Assembly (NCBI RefSeq): GCF_004770475.1
Contig: NZ_RQHK01000002.1
Coordinates: forward strand, 536,001-600,000
Length of the DNA: 64,000 nucleotides
Source: Leptospira mtsangambouensis
GTDB lineage: Bacteria > Spirochaetota > Leptospiria > Leptospirales > Leptospiraceae
Direction: 5' to 3'
Shown here: piece after piece, positions 29,112 to 39,493 of the stretch
Layout: every line of letters starts with the position of its first letter
How positions within the stretch are numbered: the stretch's first letter is position 1
The notes under the pieces: generated by a model
Seen by the model: only the letters and a program-made list of their open reading frames with translations
The model's database searches: none
What the model was told of the DNA's origin: nothing
Position numbers and translations under genes: made by a program

Positions 29112-30042
29112 TATCAATTTCACAAAGTATAAATACTTCACTCTTAGTTTTTCGTTTTTAGCGATTGTTTTTGGGTTTGTGGTCACCTTTGGTAAGTATG
29201 GTGGGTTTGCTCACTCACTTGATTTTAACGGTGGACTTCGTACTGTCGTGGAACTTCCGGCTGACAAATCTCGAAGTGATCTGGATGGATATTTCCAATC
29301 CAAAAACATTGAAGCCGTTGTGATTCTTTTGGAAAAAGAAAAGAATATTTACCAATTGGACATCGGGCTTGGATCTCTTGCTACCATTGAAGCTTTGTAC
29401 AAAGAAATTCCAGAAGCAAATCGAGAGTCTTCGACTTCTGCAATTGATCGATTTGTGCAACTTCTAAGATACGAATACAAACTTCCTAAAGAAAAAGTTC
29501 TTTCGGCTGACCAAGTAGGTGCGGTTGTTGGTGGTGAGTTGACAGAAGTGGGAATCACACTCCTTCTCACAACACTTGCCATCATCCTTTTGTATTTGAG
29601 TATTCGTTCTCAGTTTAAGTTTGCATTGGCTTCTTCCATTGCGCTTGTTCACGATATTCTCATGACTTTGGCACTCATTGGATTTTTACAAATCAAACCA
29701 AGTGTTCCTATCATTGCGGCACTTCTCACTCTCCTTGGTTATTCCATTAACGATAAAATTGTGGTGTTTGACCGAATTAGAGAGAATGCCCATGGTAAAG
29801 ACAATTTAGCACTTTCCAATATCATCAATGTTTCGATCACACAAACTTTGGGTAGAACCATCAATACTTCCTTTACAACTATGATTTCTGTTGTGGCGAT
29901 CATTGTTGGTGGAGCAGTGGAATTGTATGATTTTGCTTTTGTTCTTCTTTTTGGTGTGATTGTTGGAACTTATTCTTCCATCTACATTGCAGCGCCTATT
30001 TCTGAGATCTACGACCAACTCAGGAAAAAACGATTCGTATAA
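29104..30042 (+). CDS. secF: Protein translocase subunit SecF
   Basis: 312 aa with six helices: an N-terminal one, a periplasmic domain with SLDFNGGLRTVVEL, then five. It carries the SecF signature ALLTLLGYSINDKIVVFDRIRE. It partners with SecD. The start is ATG 29104, eight bases inside the secD 3' end, with AAGGAG at 29091-29096; an upstream in-frame ATG (29083) is less well placed. Confidence 0.96.
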   Translation: MRNINFTKYKYFTLSFSFLAIVFGFVVTFGKYGGFAHSLDFNGGLRTVVELPADKSRSDLDGYFQSKNIEAVVILLEKEKNIYQLDIGLGSLATIEALYKEIPEANRESSTSAIDRFVQLLRYEYKLPKEKVLSADQVGAVVGGELTEVGITLLLTTLAIILLYLSIRSQFKFALASSIALVHDILMTLALIGFLQIKPSVPIIAALLTLLGYSINDKIVVFDRIRENAHGKDNLALSNIINVSITQTLGRTINTSFTTMISVVAIIVGGAVELYDFAFVLLFGVIVGTYSSIYIAAPISEIYDQLRKKRFV

Positions 30043-30052
30043 CAATAGTATT

Positions 30053-31294
30053 ATGAATGCAGAGAAACGAAAGGAAACTTATTCTCTGCATTCTTTACTT
30101 GGGTTTTTGGCAATGGGAAAAACCGGAGCCAATCCCCCAGTTTCTGCCGTCCTAACGGATGAAACAGAAGCTATTCTTGCCAGTGCTCATACTCAAAAAT
30201 TTGGTGGTAACCATGCGGAGCGGGAACTATATTCTCGTTATCCGAATATAAGTGAAAACCAAGTCCTTTCCGTTAGTTTAGAACCTTGTACCCATTTTGG
30301 AAAAACACCACCTTGCCGTGATTTGGTGATCGAAAGAAAACCGAAAGAAATCAAACTCGGATGGAAGGATCCCAATCCTTTAGTGTCTTCTGGAGATTGG
30401 GAAAAATATGCAGAGTCAGGCATTTCTGTAACTTTAGATCCCATGCTTGCAAAAGTATCCCTACCTTTTTTACAGGGTTTTTTACACAGAATCAAAACAG
30501 GGCGCCCTTGGGTTTGGATCAAAGCGGCCACTTCGATCGAAGGAAATTATGCTTCGAAAGAAAAGAGAAAGGAACGTGTGAGCTCGGAAGAGATGGATCT
30601 TTATTTGCAAGTTTTCCGTGCCAAAATGGATGCAATTGCAGTGGGTCCAGGAACCGTTTATGTTGATTCTCCATCACTTCATTTTCGAATTACAGAAGAA
30701 ATGGTTCTTACGCAAAAACCAGGAATCCGGGTTACAGAATTAGAACCTTTTTTTGAAGCAGGTGCTGGGCTCGTCTCTTCATTGTTATCATACACAAAAG
30801 ATTCTGAAAAGTTACATCGCCTAGAGGAAGAAGTTTACCAACCATTTCGTATCTTTTGTTTGGATGAGAATAGGTTGCCTTCTGAGACTTTTTTTGCAAA
30901 ACAAAGGGAACTGACAGAAAAGTTTGGAGTCAAAAAATGTATTTTTTTTATTCTTACAGAGGACGATTCAAAACCTATTTCAAATGAATTGGAGGAACAA
31001 ATCAAAATCCTTTCTCCTTATGAAGGAATTTTGATTTATCACGATGAAGGTGATAAGTTTTTAGAAATTCTAGGAGAACTCGGTATCAATACTTTGTTAT
31101 GTGAAGCCGGAAGTTTTTTCCCAAACTTCCTTCAAAATGAACTTTCAGAGGAAGATCGGATTTTGGAGATTCGAAACGAAAAAAAATCCATTCCTGATGG
31201 AATTCCTTTTGTTTATCACAATGAACCGCTGATTTCTGAATACAAAGTCGGAACAAACCGTATATTTATCAGAAAACCACAAAGGAGCATCTAG
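30053..31294 (+). CDS. ribD: Riboflavin biosynthesis protein RibD (deaminase/reductase)
   Basis: About 413 aa. The N-terminal deaminase domain has zinc ligands H54 (HAE), C79 and C88 in EPCTHFGKTPPC, with E56 as proton shuttle. The C-terminal domain resembles the RibD reductase (VWIKAATSIEGNYASKEK, RAKMDAIAVGPGTVYVD). It converts the pyrimidine intermediate after GTP cyclohydrolase II through deamination and reduction. The GxTxPNPxVGA motif of most RibD is changed to GKTGANPPVSAV. The start is ATG 30053, 10 bases after secF. Confidence 0.9.
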   Translation: MNAEKRKETYSLHSLLGFLAMGKTGANPPVSAVLTDETEAILASAHTQKFGGNHAERELYSRYPNISENQVLSVSLEPCTHFGKTPPCRDLVIERKPKEIKLGWKDPNPLVSSGDWEKYAESGISVTLDPMLAKVSLPFLQGFLHRIKTGRPWVWIKAATSIEGNYASKEKRKERVSSEEMDLYLQVFRAKMDAIAVGPGTVYVDSPSLHFRITEEMVLTQKPGIRVTELEPFFEAGAGLVSSLLSYTKDSEKLHRLEEEVYQPFRIFCLDENRLPSETFFAKQRELTEKFGVKKCIFFILTEDDSKPISNELEEQIKILSPYEGILIYHDEGDKFLEILGELGINTLLCEAGSFFPNFLQNELSEEDRILEIRNEKKSIPDGIPFVYHNEPLISEYKVGTNRIFIRKPQRSI

Positions 31295-31297
31295 TCT

Positions 31298-31900
31298 ATG
31301 TTTACTGGTCTTGTTGAAACCCTCGGAAAAGTAATCAAAATCGAACCAGTTGATTCGGGAATTCAATTCACAATTGAAACCGAATGGGAAAATCCTGATT
31401 TAAAAATTGGAGATTCCATCGCCATCAATGGTGCTTGTATGACGGTCATTGAGTTTAGCGACTTGGGCAATTTATTCAAATTTTATGCATCTTTTAAATC
31501 CTTGGAACTTACCAACTTGTCTAGGTTAGGGGAAGGTTCGCCTGTCAATTTGGAAAGAGCAATGGCTCTGGGACAAAGGTTTGGCGGTCATATGGTCCAA
31601 GGCCATGTGGATGGAATGGCAAAGGTAATCACCCGTAAACAAATTGAAGCTGAAGTGGAAGAGTTTTGGGTAGAGATTCCCAAAGATCTACAACGTTATT
31701 TTGTCAAAAAAGGATCTGTGACCTTGGATGGAATCAGCTTAACTGTGGTTGATGTAAAAGATGGAAATATCCAACTCATTCTGATTCCCGAGACAATGGA
31801 AAAAACCAATGCAAACACTTGGAAAAAAGACCAAAAGTTGAATGTCGAAGTGGATGTACTGGCAAAGTACATTGAGAACTATTTGGAACAAAGATCCTGA
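31298..31900 (+). CDS. ribE: Riboflavin synthase alpha subunit
   Basis: 200 aa with the two homologous lumazine-binding barrels of riboflavin synthase: N-terminal MFTGLVETLGKV, GDSIAINGACMTV, then GHMVQGHVDGMAK, and the second barrel's GSVTLDGISLTV. It dismutates two 6,7-dimethyl-8-ribityllumazine molecules to riboflavin. AAGGAG lies ahead of the ATG and the gene is three bases after ribD. Confidence 0.95.
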   Translation: MFTGLVETLGKVIKIEPVDSGIQFTIETEWENPDLKIGDSIAINGACMTVIEFSDLGNLFKFYASFKSLELTNLSRLGEGSPVNLERAMALGQRFGGHMVQGHVDGMAKVITRKQIEAEVEEFWVEIPKDLQRYFVKKGSVTLDGISLTVVDVKDGNIQLILIPETMEKTNANTWKKDQKLNVEVDVLAKYIENYLEQRS

Positions 31901-31902
31901 GC

Positions 31903-32283
31903 TTAGTTCCTCTTCAATAGATCGTCGATTTCGGAATCGGTATCGTCATCGGATATGTATTTGGCTCGAAAATCCATTTCGTTCATAATTTCAAAAAACA
32001 TATCTAATTTTGCTAATTTAAATACGTTCATAATCATAGGTTTCATTCCAACAAGGATGAGTTTACCTTTTTTGTTTTTGAGTGAATTGAGACTTTTGAT
32101 CAGGGATCCAATTCCTGAGGAATCGATATAGTCGAGGCGGCTCATATCGATGGAAACAATACTTGGGTTTGGTTCAATGAGTTTTGCAAAGATCGACTCA
32201 AATTCTTCTGTTGATTCTATATCGAATTTTCCAGCAATTTCAATGGTTTTGATCTTTCCTGTTGCGTTTAGTTTCAGTTCCAC
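31903..32283 (-). CDS. STAS-domain anti-sigma factor antagonist (SpoIIAA-like)
   Basis: 126 aa comprising one STAS domain. The phosphorylatable serine lies in DYIDSSGIGSL (residues 51-61), following VSIDMSRL. Such proteins bind and release anti-sigma kinases and are reactivated by PP2C phosphatases. The last ~15 residues form an acidic tail (SDDDTDSEIDDLL). No kinase or phosphatase is adjacent; the PP2C gene at 49734 is too far to assume partnership. It converges with ribE. Confidence 0.9.
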   Translation of the reverse strand: MELKLNATGKIKTIEIAGKFDIESTEEFESIFAKLIEPNPSIVSIDMSRLDYIDSSGIGSLIKSLNSLKNKKGKLILVGMKPMIMNVFKLAKLDMFFEIMNEMDFRAKYISDDDTDSEIDDLLKRN

Positions 32284-32401
32284 TTGGCCTCCGATCCGGA
32301 TTATTTAGACAAAAGAAAGGGGAAAAATCAATGACTTTCTTTGGGAATCTTCTTTAATTCGGAACGGCTTTCAGAGTTTTAGTATATAGAGGCCTTTCCC
32401 C

Positions 32402-33610
32402 ATGATACGTCCGATCGAAGAAGCAATCGAAGAAATCCGCCAAGGCAAAATGATCATTCTCGTCGACTCTGAAGACAGAGAAAACGAAGGAGATTTGGTC
32501 TGTGCTTCCCAATTTGCAGACAAAGACAAAATCAACTTTATGGCAACTCACGGTCGTGGACTCATTTGTGTCCCGATGGAAAGAGAAAGATTACAAACAC
32601 TTGGTCTCGGAAAGATGGTGGATGATCTTTCCTTGGGAGATAAACACGGAACAGCCTTTACTGTTTCTGTAGACGCCAAACATGGGACGACAACTGGTAT
32701 CTCAGCACCTGACAGAGCCAAAACGGTGGAAGCACTCCTGGATCCCAAAACAAAATCGGAAGATTTGATGCGCCCTGGTCATATGTTTCCTTTACAAGCG
32801 GTGACGGGTGGAGTTTTACGAAGGGCAGGCCATACGGAAGCAGCAGTCGACTTAGCAAAGTTAGCTGGTCTTTACCCAAGTGGTGTCATTTGTGAGATTA
32901 TGAACGATGATGGATCGATGGCAAGAATTCCAGATTTGGAAAAATTTGCAAAAACCCATGGCCTTAATATTTATACAATTGAAGATTTAATTCGTTACAG
33001 AAGGCATAAAGAAAAATTAATCCATTTGGAAGTGGAAGCAAGTTTACCAACTGAGTTTGGTGATTTTAAAATCAAAGCTTATTCCACCCAAATTGATGAT
33101 AAAATTCATATGGCACTGGTGAAAGGGGAAATCGATCCTAAAAAACCAGTCCTCGTGCGTGTTCATAGTGAATGTTTGACGGGAGATATTTTTTCTTCAC
33201 AACGTTGTGATTGTGGGCCTCAACTCCATAATGCTCTACGAATGATTGAAAAAGAAGGAACGGGAGTTCTACTTTATATGCGCCAAGAAGGGCGTGGGAT
33301 TGGAATCATCAATAAACTCAAAGCCTATTCCTTACAAGAAGGTGGGCTTGATACAGTAGAAGCCAATGAAAAATTGGGATTTGCTCCTGACTTACGTGAA
33401 TACGGAATTGGGGCGCAGATTTTACGAGACATTGGGGTGAAACAAATGAAACTCATTACCAATAACCCTCGTAAGATTGTCGGCCTTGAAGGTTACAATT
33501 TGCACGTAACTGAAAGAGTTCCCATTGAGATTGATCCTGTGGAAGAAAACACCCGTTACCTGCAGACCAAAAAAACAAAGTTAGGTCATTTACTCAATCT
33601 TCACGGTTAA
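32402..33610 (+). CDS. ribBA: Bifunctional 3,4-dihydroxy-2-butanone-4-phosphate synthase / GTP cyclohydrolase II
   Basis: 402 aa. The N-terminal RibB domain has the acidic metal site [11 protein letters not shown] (near residue 22) and [14 protein letters not shown]. The C-terminal RibA domain has [20 protein letters not shown] (zinc Cys residues) and [16 protein letters not shown]. It makes both riboflavin precursors, from ribulose-5-phosphate and GTP. GAGG sits nine bases upstream of the ATG. I looked for an FMN riboswitch in the 118-base leader and saw none. Confidence 0.96.
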   Translation: MIRPIEEAIEEIRQGKMIILVDSEDRENEGDLVCASQFADKDKINFMATHGRGLICVPMERERLQTLGLGKMVDDLSLGDKHGTAFTVSVDAKHGTTTGISAPDRAKTVEALLDPKTKSEDLMRPGHMFPLQAVTGGVLRRAGHTEAAVDLAKLAGLYPSGVICEIMNDDGSMARIPDLEKFAKTHGLNIYTIEDLIRYRRHKEKLIHLEVEASLPTEFGDFKIKAYSTQIDDKIHMALVKGEIDPKKPVLVRVHSECLTGDIFSSQRCDCGPQLHNALRMIEKEGTGVLLYMRQEGRGIGIINKLKAYSLQEGGLDTVEANEKLGFAPDLREYGIGAQILRDIGVKQMKLITNNPRKIVGLEGYNLHVTERVPIEIDPVEENTRYLQTKKTKLGHLLNLHG

Positions 33611-33641
33611 TGTAAGAATTAGATCCAAGGGCTTTGAATCG

Positions 33642-33674
33642 ACCATCACTATAAAATTAGTAAATGGTGATGGT
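33642..33674. terminator. Hairpin between convergent ribBA and pdxH
   Basis: Arms ACCATCAC (33642-33649) and GTGATGGT (33667-33674) form a perfect 8-bp stem with a 17-base A/T-rich loop. It is followed on the plus strand by TTTAAAAAAA rather than a T run, so it is a weak terminator at best. The rest of the 159-base gap holds nothing else I can support. Confidence 0.4.
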
Positions 33675-33769
33675 TTAAAAAAATAGTTTGTTCTCTAGTG
33701 GCTTTAGGTTGGGGGAAAGTTTCTTTTCCCTTATTACCAAATGAATCTACCTAATTCCTGAAACCAACG

Positions 33770-34417
33770 TTAAGGAGATAGTCTCGACCGTTTCCAACCC
33801 GTTTCTAATCTTTCAAAAGAAATCCTGTCATGTAACCTTCCGACCCTTCCTTGCCAAAATTCGATTTTGCTAGGGGACACGGAATACCCACCCCAGTTTT
33901 CTGGTTTTGGAATTTCTTTTCCATCCCATTCTTTGATAAGTTTAGCAAATTTTTCTTCTAAAAATTCACGGGATGGAACCACCGAACTTTGATTTGATGT
34001 GTGTGCTCCGATTTGCGATTCTCTGGGCCTGACTGCAAAATAAGTTTCTGATTCTTCTTTTGAAATACGGTTTGCTTTTCCTTCGATGCGGATTTGTCTT
34101 TCGAGTTTGGGCCAAAAGAAATTGAGAGCCACGAGGTGATTCTCTGCAATGTCTCTTCCTTTATCGGAATCATAGTTGGTAAAAAACTGGAACTCGTCAC
34201 GAATCAGGCCTTTGAGTAAAACAATACGCACCGATGGTTGGCCTGTTTTGTCTACCGTGGCAAGACTCATGGCATTGGGTTCGGCTTCTCCTTCTTCTTT
34301 TGCTTCCGAAAACCAAAGACTAAATAATTTTAGGGGATCAGAACCCGCAGTTTCTTCCGAAAGAACAGAGCGAGTGTAGAGTTTTCTCATATGTGGTAAT
34401 TCATTCAATGGTTCCAT
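33770..34417 (-). CDS. pdxH: Pyridoxamine/pyridoxine 5'-phosphate oxidase
   Basis: 215 aa. PdxH signatures are RIVLLKGLIRDEFQFFTNYD (FMN binding), SDKGRDIAEN, LNFFWPKLERQIRIEGKA and the C-terminal RVGRLHDRISFER with W-KR-RLSP at the end. It oxidises pyridoxamine or pyridoxine phosphate to pyridoxal phosphate using FMN. The start at 34417 is supported by GGGAGGG about 11 bases ahead; it lies inside the 3' end of the prepilin peptidase gene (17-base overlap). Confidence 0.95.
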   Translation of the reverse strand: MEPLNELPHMRKLYTRSVLSEETAGSDPLKLFSLWFSEAKEEGEAEPNAMSLATVDKTGQPSVRIVLLKGLIRDEFQFFTNYDSDKGRDIAENHLVALNFFWPKLERQIRIEGKANRISKEESETYFAVRPRESQIGAHTSNQSSVVPSREFLEEKFAKLIKEWDGKEIPKPENWGGYSVSPSKIEFWQGRVGRLHDRISFERLETGWKRSRLSP

Positions 34418-35258
34418 AGATTGGAAATCCCTCCCAGTTGTAGTAGTGGACTAGTAGCTTTGCAAAATAAGTTAAAAATAATCCGAGGGAAAAATAAAGA
34501 CCCATAGGAATCTTTTTTCCCTTTAAAGAATCTCCTTTTTTTCGTAAAAGAAAACTAAATCCTACGGCCAGTAAATAAGCAGAATTAAAGTATAAAATCC
34601 AAAAGGGATTTCCGGCAATGGCAGCAAAAATGGGGGAAAAAAGCACATCACCAAGGCCAGTACCCCCACGAAAGAGAAGATAAATCAAAAGATAAAATAC
34701 TAAAAATCCCAAAAACACCCATAAGGTTTCTAATTGAAAGGATTCACCAAACAAGAAATAGTTGGAAAGAAAACCAAATCCTATGATGAAGGGAAGGTTT
34801 TCGTAATCCAGAGAAAATTTGGCAACATCTGTCATCATAGAGATGAGTAAGTGCCCAAACAAAAATAGAAGGAGGATGGTTCCAACGATATCTTCCGAAA
34901 TAAAATAGACAAAGAGGGCAATGAGACCAAAAAGAAATTCAGACAGTGGGTAGAGTTTCGGAAGACTTATTTGGCAAGACTTACATTTTCCTTTTGTGAA
35001 AAACCATCCCAAAATAGGGGTAAGGTTTGTTTTTGTCACCAAATGTCCGCAATATGGACAGTGACTTGGTTTTGCGAAAATAATTTTCCACCGGTTGAAA
35101 CCAATGGCTTCCTTTCTTTTTTTGCCGTAACAATAGAGTAAAATGCGTTCAGCAAGGGTTGTATAAAAACTAGCTAAGGCCCCGCCAAAAAAAAATAGGA
35201 TTCCATAGGTCGATAAGGTCCAGAGTGATAACCAAATCGATTCGTCCATAAAATCCAA
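34401..35258 (-). CDS. Prepilin peptidase (type IV leader peptidase, A24 family)
   Basis: 285 aa with about eight hydrophobic segments. The cytoplasmic loop near residues 67-97 has the two CxxC pairs (CPYC and CKSC) that bind zinc in PilD/GspO N-methylation domains. The catalytic aspartates are in MMTDVAKFSLDYENLPF and in GTGLGDVLF (GxGD motif). It cleaves and methylates type IV pilin or pseudopilin precursors. No pilus genes lie in the window. It is coupled to pdxH by overlap. Confidence 0.9.
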   Translation of the reverse strand: MDFMDESIWLSLWTLSTYGILFFFGGALASFYTTLAERILLYCYGKKRKEAIGFNRWKIIFAKPSHCPYCGHLVTKTNLTPILGWFFTKGKCKSCQISLPKLYPLSEFLFGLIALFVYFISEDIVGTILLLFLFGHLLISMMTDVAKFSLDYENLPFIIGFGFLSNYFLFGESFQLETLWVFLGFLVFYLLIYLLFRGGTGLGDVLFSPIFAAIAGNPFWILYFNSAYLLAVGFSFLLRKKGDSLKGKKIPMGLYFSLGLFLTYFAKLLVHYYNWEGFPIYGTIE

Positions 35259-35291
35259 TTTATTTCTTATCCCTTAATCTGAATGACGGTT

Positions 35292-36389
35292 TTAACTTTC
35301 CTTAGAAAGTTCTTGTAAAGCCTTCATTCCTCGTTTCAAAGTATCCCATTCTGTTGCAAAGGAAAGCCTTACAAAATTCTTTTGGTCACAAAAGATAAAT
35401 CCAGGAACAAGGATCAGATCTTTTTTGACCGCCCTTTGGATGAATTCTTCATCAGTGACTGGAACTTGGAAAAAGGAATAAAATGCCCCACCTGATTTTT
35501 GGATTGGGTAGTAGTCTTTTAAGGAATCATAAACAAAATCTCGTTTTTCACGATAGTCTTGGATATAAGCACTCATATCTGTTTTTAATGCTTCGATTCC
35601 AGCCCATTGGGTGATGGAAGGAGCACAAACAACAGTATACTGCTGTAAGGTGGTGAGAGCTTTGATGACTTTATCTTCTGCAAGGATGGTGGCAAGCCTA
35701 AGGCCTGTCATATTGTATGTTTTGGAGAAACCAGTGAGGGTGATTGTTTTTTCATACTCAGAACCAATCGAATGAAACTCTTTATCATAATCAAAAAGTT
35801 CATAAATTTCATCACTAATGAGATAAGCACCAGTGCTTTCCGCTAAATTGGCAAGAGCTCTTAGTTGTTCTTTCGATAGAACCTTTCCTGTTGGGTTCGA
35901 TGGGTTTGAAAAAATGATCAGTTTAAATTTTCTGGATTTTAAAGATTCTAAGTCCGCAGGTTTAAAACTTTCCTCTAGCGGAACCACTTTCCCACCATAA
36001 AATTTTAACATCGCCGGATACATTAAAAAGTAAGGGGAGATGACCAAACATTCGTCACCTTCGTTCACAAGTGCATTGAATAACAAAAATAAGGCAGAAG
36101 AGATTCCGGAGGTAACAAGGATTCTGTCTTCATGGGCATAAGAAATTTTGTTTTGGGTTCTGTATTTCTCAGCCATTGCGGATTTTAATTCGGGAATCCC
36201 ACCGGTTAGGGTATAAGAGGTTTTTCCATCACGTGCCGCTTTTGTCAAAACCTCTATGATGTTAGGTGGGCAAGGGAAATGTGGTTGGCCGATACTCAAA
36301 TTAATCGGGTTTTGGATAGTCCGTGCGAGCTCAAATGCCTTGCGGATGGGGGAGGAATCAATCCCATACATTCTATTTGCGAAATCCAT
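35292..36389 (-). CDS. Class I/II pyridoxal-phosphate aminotransferase
   Basis: About 365 aa with the AspC-like fold-type I pattern: LSIGQPHFPCPPNI, YTLTGGIPELKSAMAEKY, IIFSNPSNPTGKV, SDEIYELFDY, and the Schiff-base lysine in GFSKTYNMTGLRLA. The terminal RLSFATEW carries the substrate-carboxylate Arg. The start chosen is ATG 36389; a longer in-frame extension to 36518 would overlap the divergent AAA gene and looks non-coding. The amino-acid substrate is not determined; aspartate, aromatic or alanine are possible. Confidence 0.88.
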   Translation of the reverse strand: MDFANRMYGIDSSPIRKAFELARTIQNPINLSIGQPHFPCPPNIIEVLTKAARDGKTSYTLTGGIPELKSAMAEKYRTQNKISYAHEDRILVTSGISSALFLLFNALVNEGDECLVISPYFLMYPAMLKFYGGKVVPLEESFKPADLESLKSRKFKLIIFSNPSNPTGKVLSKEQLRALANLAESTGAYLISDEIYELFDYDKEFHSIGSEYEKTITLTGFSKTYNMTGLRLATILAEDKVIKALTTLQQYTVVCAPSITQWAGIEALKTDMSAYIQDYREKRDFVYDSLKDYYPIQKSGGAFYSFFQVPVTDEEFIQRAVKKDLILVPGFIFCDQKNFVRLSFATEWDTLKRGMKALQELSKES

Positions 36390-36449
36390 GAAATCATCAT
36401 GGTTTTTTGGGGAGGTACGGGTCAATAGAATTTGGTTTACACCTAGGAA

Positions 36450-39400
36450 ATGGATAGAAATCTGAAGGATATGGAATTTGTTACCATCGCTGATGTGAAA
36501 GTGCCGGTCCTCCCGCACTCAGAGAAGTTTCCCGTTTTCCCTTCTAGCCTTGTCGAAACTGACTCGGTCAAACAAACCTTACAAAAAATTCTATACCCGA
36601 TGCTCGAAGGGATACCCGTCCTTCTTGTAGGTGATGCGGGTGTTGGAAAAAACGCACTTATTTATTATATTAACTCACTACGCAAACAACCCACCCTTCG
36701 ATTTAGTTTCAATGAAGACACACTTCCCGAAGACTTAATTGGTTCTTACCGTATCCTTCTGGATGGAAAAGGATTCACTTGGTCGAACGGCCCTCTTACC
36801 AATGCTTTGTCGGAAGGACTTAGTTTTGTTGCTGATGAGATGAACCTTTGTGCACCAAACATCATCAAACGATTCTCTTCTGTTTATGAATCCAACTACT
36901 TGGATCTTTTAGAAGGAAGTGGGGAGAGGGTGAATGGAAAAACAGGATTCTGGTTTATCGGAACCCAAAACCCCAGTGAAGGATTTGAAGGCAGAAAACC
37001 CCTTCCATTTGATATCACCAAACACTTTGCAGTGGTGTATGTAGATCCTTATTCTCCAGATGAAATGTTTTTTATCTTAAAAAAACTCTATCCTATGTTC
37101 GGGGAAGATGTTTTAAAACAAATCATTCGGATTAGTTTGGAATCAGAAGCTCGGATCAAAGCAGGGGAAATTGGAAAAGGTGATTTAGAAAAATACCATT
37201 TCAACTTACGAACTTTACAAAAGTATTGTAACCGTTTGGTTTTATTCGGTGCCAAAGACAAAACGGTAGCGGCAAGAGAAGCTCTTTATTTATTCGAAGA
37301 ACCGTTCCGCAAAAAAGAAGACAAAGCCAAACAAAGAGAACTCATTGAATCGGAGTTTGGTGGATCAGTGAAACTTGTTCCCACCAAAGGTTATGTACAA
37401 AGTTCTACCATCTTTTGGAATGACAAAGAAATCAAAACCTGGGACGAAAAAAAGACCATCTCTCTTCTATCGACTTACCCAACACCGGAACCCATCTTAC
37501 AATTTCTCGACCAAGTATTCACTGCCATCCAAGCCAAAGAAAACATCTTAATTGAATATAGAGAAGACCAAGACCCTCAAGAATTTTTACCACTCTTTAC
37601 AGAACTCACAGGAATTGAACTTGAGTCTGTCATGTTATCTAAGGGAATGCATACCTCTGATGTTGTGGGTGCCTTAAAACCAACCGAAGAAGGAAATATT
37701 GAAAGTGTCACTTGGGTGGATGGTCCCCTAACACGCTCGATTCGAAAAGGTCATATCATTCTGATCTCTGGACTCGAATCTGCTGGTGCGGAGCTCGTTG
37801 AAAAGATGAATATGTTAACTGACGATGCGCGTTCCCTAACTTTGCCACCAGAGTCCGGGGAATACCTTCCCATCCAACTCACAGAAAAATCCATCGTGTT
37901 TGGTATGAAGTCATTTCGTGCTTCTAAATCAGTAACAACAATTTCTCGTGCCTTTCGTAACCGCTTCACTCCCATTCTTTTCCCTGAACTAGAAGATGTA
38001 AAGGTTCTCGAAGAGATTTTAGAATTCTATCTACCAGAAGGGGTTCTTCCTCGTTCCTTGGCACGTTTTCATCTCAAAGCCAAGGAATTGGCAGAAAAAC
38101 GCACTATTGGTTCGGCAAATTTAATGCCTTACCGATTTGGGATCGCAAATCTTTTAAAATGGAAAAACCATATCTATCGCCACAACCAAACAGATGTAAA
38201 AGACATTGCCATTCGTGGTGGAAAAATTTATTATACGAACCAAATTGCTGACCCAAAAGAAAGAAAGGAACTCGAACGCCTCCTCGAAGGTTTTCTTTCA
38301 GGAGTAGAAGTTGTCTCAACACTCTTCGAGGAAATCGAAGAGAAAAAAAAAACGTTTACCGTTGAGTCAGGCCTAAATCGTAAAAATTGGTGGGATCCGG
38401 AACTTCACAAGCGAGATCCCCTAACAGGTGTTGCTAAAAAACTCAACTCTGGAGCGGAAACCAAAAGGGGAATTGAGATCAATACTCCAGAAACCGGTGG
38501 CGGCACCAAAGAAGGTCCGGATGCTTGGTATGGACAAGATACCCAAGGAAACCAAGGCCAAGGAGAACCTCAAGGCGGCGGTGGTGCTTGGGGATACCGA
38601 ACCGACGAACTCTATAAACAATTTTTAAAGAAACGCCGTCTCCTTTGGGATTATTCCATTATGGTAGGTCTTGAAGAATTTAAATCCGTCTTTGGGAAAG
38701 AACTCGAAGAGGTCGAACTCAATTTAGAACAACTCTTTGATCCAGAAATTGACATCCACCGGATGTACAAAAACGAAGGTTCAAGGGTGGATGCAAGGAA
38801 ATACATTTCGTACAAAAGTGGAAGGGGAGATACAAAAATCTTCGATAAAACCACAATTGAAAAGAATGATGAAAAACTCAAAGGTGTAGAAGTTACCTTC
38901 CTTGTTTCCAAATGCCGCAGGATCTTTAACTTTGAATATTCGATTGCGATGCTTTCGGCTCTTCTTGTGAGTTTACATATCCTAAACGAACATGATATCA
39001 AAACGAGTGTTCATACTTTTTGTGATATCAAAAACTCCAAAGACACTGTGGATATTTTTAACTTAAAGTCGGCAGAAGAAGACTACACTGCGGACAAAGA
39101 AGAAGAGGTTTTCACAGCTCTTTGTAAAAATTGGCACGGGGACAGCATTCCTGAATACCAAGTTCTCTCCAATTCAGAGCGGTTTTTTTCGCCTGATGCC
39201 CAAACCAAGATCATTGTGATCCTTTCTGACTTCCGAGGCCAAAGGGCCAAAACTTATATCGAAGACGAACTGGCGTCTTTTGATACGAGAAAGTTGAAAG
39301 AAGCTGTACTGAAAAACCAGGAGAAAAATTATGTATTTTTAGGGGTGGGACTTGGGTCTCGCTACATTGCGGAACATGTGTTCCACGACTCCCTGCAGAT

Positions 39401-39488
39401 TACGGCAGACAACTTTTATTCGATGCCGAATTTGATTGGGGCAGAAATTGCACGACTCGTGCAAATTCACCATTCGCTTAGGCAATAA
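36450..39488 (+). CDS. Midasin-like AAA ATPase with C-terminal VWA-like domain
   Basis: 1012 aa. AAA module 1 (about residues 35-230) has Walker A GDAGVGKN (Asn where Ser/Thr is usual), Walker [21 protein letters not shown] and sensor-1 GTQNP, of the midasin/dynein AAA_5 type. AAA module 2 (about 335-520) has lost Walker A and B but keeps [14 protein letters not shown] Gly/Gln-rich linker (about 680-715) leads to a VWA-like domain (about 815-1012). There the MIDAS DxSxS is replaced by LVSKCRR, while VILSDFRG keeps a later Asp. Related proteins remodel or insert metal into complexes; the target here is unknown. Start alternatives are ATG 36450 and 36471. Confidence 0.78.
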   Translation: MDRNLKDMEFVTIADVKVPVLPHSEKFPVFPSSLVETDSVKQTLQKILYPMLEGIPVLLVGDAGVGKNALIYYINSLRKQPTLRFSFNEDTLPEDLIGSYRILLDGKGFTWSNGPLTNALSEGLSFVADEMNLCAPNIIKRFSSVYESNYLDLLEGSGERVNGKTGFWFIGTQNPSEGFEGRKPLPFDITKHFAVVYVDPYSPDEMFFILKKLYPMFGEDVLKQIIRISLESEARIKAGEIGKGDLEKYHFNLRTLQKYCNRLVLFGAKDKTVAAREALYLFEEPFRKKEDKAKQRELIESEFGGSVKLVPTKGYVQSSTIFWNDKEIKTWDEKKTISLLSTYPTPEPILQFLDQVFTAIQAKENILIEYREDQDPQEFLPLFTELTGIELESVMLSKGMHTSDVVGALKPTEEGNIESVTWVDGPLTRSIRKGHIILISGLESAGAELVEKMNMLTDDARSLTLPPESGEYLPIQLTEKSIVFGMKSFRASKSVTTISRAFRNRFTPILFPELEDVKVLEEILEFYLPEGVLPRSLARFHLKAKELAEKRTIGSANLMPYRFGIANLLKWKNHIYRHNQTDVKDIAIRGGKIYYTNQIADPKERKELERLLEGFLSGVEVVSTLFEEIEEKKKTFTVESGLNRKNWWDPELHKRDPLTGVAKKLNSGAETKRGIEINTPETGGGTKEGPDAWYGQDTQGNQGQGEPQGGGGAWGYRTDELYKQFLKKRRLLWDYSIMVGLEEFKSVFGKELEEVELNLEQLFDPEIDIHRMYKNEGSRVDARKYISYKSGRGDTKIFDKTTIEKNDEKLKGVEVTFLVSKCRRIFNFEYSIAMLSALLVSLHILNEHDIKTSVHTFCDIKNSKDTVDIFNLKSAEEDYTADKEEEVFTALCKNWHGDSIPEYQVLSNSERFFSPDAQTKIIVILSDFRGQRAKTYIEDELASFDTRKLKEAVLKNQEKNYVFLGVGLGSRYIAEHVFHDSLQITADNFYSMPNLIGAEIARLVQIHHSLRQ

Positions 39489-39493
39489 TTACT

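Noticed and set aside
32284..32401. FMN riboswitch ahead of ribBA
   Set aside because: The 118-base leader lacks the conserved RFN-element stems and sequence; only a Shine-Dalgarno GAGG is seen.
36390..36518. 43-residue N-terminal extension of the aminotransferase
   Set aside because: It overlaps the start of the divergent AAA/VWA gene and has no resemblance to aminotransferase N-termini; ATG 36389 fits the family.
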